NCBI GenBank assembly: GCA_005778045.1 | Contig: SXKQ01000168.1 | Span: 1 to 6,443 of the forward strand | Direction of reading: 5' to 3' | DNA from: Planctomycetia bacterium | GTDB lineage: Bacteria; Planctomycetota; UBA1135; GCA-002686595 | Length of the DNA: 6,443 nt | Shown here: in pieces, positions 5,072-6,443 of the stretch | Numbering within the stretch: position 1 is the stretch's first letter | Layout of the letters: each line of letters opens with the position of its first letter | Made by a program: the position numbers and the translations under genes | Notes under the pieces: generated by a model | The model's input: the letters and a program-made list of their open reading frames with translations, nothing else | Databases searched by the model: none | What the model was told of the DNA's origin: nothing

Positions 5072-5791
5072 GTGAGCTACCAGCGCATCCTTCTCAAGGT
5101 TTCGGGCGAGGCCTTCGCCGACCGCGGCACCGGTCGTGGCCTCGACCCGGACTCTGTGCACACGATCGCGCGGCAGATCGCGACGGTTTCGCGCCTCGGC
5201 GTCGAGACTGCCGTGGTCGTCGGTGGCGGCAACATCCTGCGCGGCGCCAAAGTGGCCGGCATGGGAACGCTGCGGGCGAGCGCCGACTACCTGGGCATGC
5301 TCGGCACCGTGATCAACGCGCTGGCGCTCTCCGATGCGGTCGAACAGGCTGGCGTCGAGACGCGCGTGATGACGGCGATCGAGATCGCCAAGGTGGCCGA
5401 GCCGTTCGTGCGTCGCCGCGCGTTGGCGCACCTCGCCAAGGATCGGCTCGTGATCCTCGCGGCCGGCACGGGCAACCCGTTCTTCTCGACCGACACCGCG
5501 GCCGCCCTGCGCGCGCGCGAGCTCGGCTGCGACGTGCTGTTCAAGGGCACCAAGGTCGATGGCGTCTACACCGCCGATCCGATGCTCGACTCCACCGCGC
5601 AGCGCCTCCCGACGCTCACGCACCAGGAGTTCATCGCCCGCGGGCTCAAGGTGCTCGACACCACCGCGGTCAACCTGTGCATGGAGTCGAAGCTGACCAT
5701 CGTGGTATTCGACCTCTTCAAGGAAGGTAACATCGAGCGCGTCGTGCGCGGCGAGAGCAACCTCGGCACGACCATCCGGAGCGAGTCATGA
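5072..5791 (+). CDS. pyrH: Uridylate kinase (UMP kinase)
   Basis: Cytosolic enzyme phosphorylating UMP to UDP with ATP, a committed step to UTP/CTP; the bacterial family is hexameric and usually GTP-activated and UTP-inhibited. At 239 residues it is normal length (amino acid kinase fold). Motifs: LLKVSGEAF (7-15) with catalytic K9, GGGNILRG (51-58), the Met/Leu-rich YLGMLGTVINALALSDA (73-89), GTGNPFFSTDTAA (132-144) for UMP binding, and KGTKVDGVYTADP (158-170) for the nucleotide site. The start is GTG at 5072, which gives the standard SYQRILLK opening and has GGAG (5061-5064) seven bases upstream. An ATG at 5009 in the same frame would overlap tsf by 50 bases and add a non-family Arg/Ser-rich tail, so it is rejected. 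The gene overlaps frr by four bases (ATGA). Confidence 0.96.
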   Translation: MSYQRILLKVSGEAFADRGTGRGLDPDSVHTIARQIATVSRLGVETAVVVGGGNILRGAKVAGMGTLRASADYLGMLGTVINALALSDAVEQAGVETRVMTAIEIAKVAEPFVRRRALAHLAKDRLVILAAGTGNPFFSTDTAAALRARELGCDVLFKGTKVDGVYTADPMLDSTAQRLPTLTHQEFIARGLKVLDTTAVNLCMESKLTIVVFDLFKEGNIERVVRGESNLGTTIRSES

Positions 5792-6357
5792 GTGCGCAGA
5801 CCCAGCAGAAGATCGTCGCCGAGACCAACGCAGCTCTCGATAAGGCCCTGCACCACGTGCAGGACCTGCTGCGCGCCGTGCGCACGGGCCGCGCGTCTAC
5901 GGCGCTCGTCGAGAACATCCGCGTCGACTACTACGGCTCGCCGACGCCGATCAACCAACTTGCCTCGCTGTCGGTGCCCGAGCCGCGCCAGATCGTGATC
6001 AAGCCCTTCGACGCCTCGGTGCTGGTCGAGATCTCCAAGGCCATCCTCAAGAGCGAGCTCGGCATCACGCCCCAGAGCGACGGCAAGATGCTGCGCCTGC
6101 AGATGCCGCCGCTCTCCGGCGAGCAGCGCCTCAAGTACGCCGCCAAGGTCAAGGAGATGTGCGAGGAAGGTCGCGTGGCCATGCGCAACGCGCGCCGCGA
6201 AGCCAACAAGCAGGCCGACGCCGAGAGCAAGGGCGGCGGCCTCACCGAGGACGAGCACAAGAAGACCCTCGAGCGCGTGCAGGATGCGCTCAAGGAGTTT
6301 GAGAAGAAACTCGACGTCGTGCAGGCGGCGAAGGTCAAGGAAATCACCGAGGTCTGA
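5788..6357 (+). CDS. frr: Ribosome recycling factor
   Basis: tRNA-shaped factor that, with EF-G, splits the post-termination ribosome into subunits. Length 189 residues against about 185 usual. Domain I helices include VRTGRAS (31-37) and the C-terminal Arg/Lys-rich helix VAMRNARREANKQ (130-142), whose Arg residues contact 23S rRNA. Domain II spans about 42-102, with YYGSPTPINQLAS (48-60) and a hinge near SDGKMLRLQMPPLS (97-110). The ATG overlaps the pyrH stop as ATGA and has GGAG seven bases upstream, so translation is probably coupled to pyrH. Last protein gene of the operon; a hairpin and a tRNA gene follow. No unusual residues seen. Confidence 0.97.
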   Translation: MSAQTQQKIVAETNAALDKALHHVQDLLRAVRTGRASTALVENIRVDYYGSPTPINQLASLSVPEPRQIVIKPFDASVLVEISKAILKSELGITPQSDGKMLRLQMPPLSGEQRLKYAAKVKEMCEEGRVAMRNARREANKQADAESKGGGLTEDEHKKTLERVQDALKEFEKKLDVVQAAKVKEITEV

Positions 6358-6375
6358 TGGATCCCGGGACGCGTG

Positions 6376-6397
6376 CCGCGGCGTGAAAACGTCGCGG
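6376..6397 (+). terminator. Hairpin with GAAA tetraloop after frr
   Basis: CCGCGGCGT-GAAA-ACGTCGCGG forms a 9-bp stem (one G-U pair) with a GNRA-type loop, 18 bases after the frr stop. No U-tract follows, so it is either a non-canonical terminator or a processing/stability element between the mRNA and the tRNA that starts 18 bases later. An alternative 7-bp pairing TGCCGCG / CGCGGCA (6374-6380, 6399-6405) competes with it. Confidence 0.5.
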
Positions 6398-6415
6398 GCG
6401 CGGCAGGCAGCACGG

Positions 6416-6443
6416 GGGCGCGTAGCTCAGTCGGTAGAGCAGC
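6416..6443 (+). tRNA. tRNA gene, 5' part only (type undetermined, possibly Lys)
   Basis: The last 28 bases read as a tRNA start: acceptor 5' strand GGGCGCG (6416-6422), TA at positions 8-9, D-stem GCTC (6425-6428), D-loop AGTCGGTA, and matching GAGC (6437-6440). The anticodon lies past the window edge. The GGGCGCG acceptor with GTAGCTCAGT is common in lysine tRNAs, but that is only a guess. It is 58 bases from frr on the same strand, so it may be cotranscribed. Confidence 0.88.

Overview
The window is high-GC bacterial chromosome, mostly housekeeping. The best taxonomic hint is a Planctomycetota-like lineage. An exported NPCBM-domain protein is typical of that group, a groEL starts with no groES directly upstream, and several genes lack a clear Shine-Dalgarno sequence. 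This assignment is inference; no rRNA or phylogeny is available here.

Layout. (1) 1-159, minus strand: the first 53 codons of a GroEL chaperonin, cut by the window edge. (2) 160-509: a gene-free divergent region. It holds a run of six G-tracts in front of groEL, two matching inverted repeats (CTGCC-N5-GGCAG) exactly 40 bp apart, and a possible leaderless promoter for the next gene. (3) 510-1709, plus: a secreted 399-residue protein with three weak beta-rich repeats and a C-terminal NPCBM domain. (4) 1742-2782, minus, convergent with it: a degenerate receiver-like domain fused to a GGDEF domain, probably a diguanylate cyclase. (5) 2783-3153: the control region of the translation operon, with a good sigma70-type promoter, a perfect 22-bp palindrome at the expected transcription start, and a structured leader. 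(6) 3154-6357, plus: the conserved cluster rpsB-tsf-pyrH-frr. (7) 6416-6443: the 5' part of a tRNA gene running off the window.

The four operon genes encode ribosomal protein S2, elongation factor Ts, UMP kinase and ribosome recycling factor, so the unit joins ribosome assembly, elongation, recycling and pyrimidine nucleotide supply. The tsf-pyrH gap is 13 bp and pyrH-frr overlap by ATGA, but rpsB and tsf are separated by a 195-bp spacer with several strong hairpins. The most notable non-coding observation is that almost the same hairpin (CGACGCCGAG...GCGTCG) occurs in the rpsB leader and again in the rpsB-tsf spacer, which suggests a shared RNA or DNA control element. I found no CRISPR array, mobile element, defence or biosynthetic system. 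The novelty here is in regulatory architecture, not in an unknown gene system.
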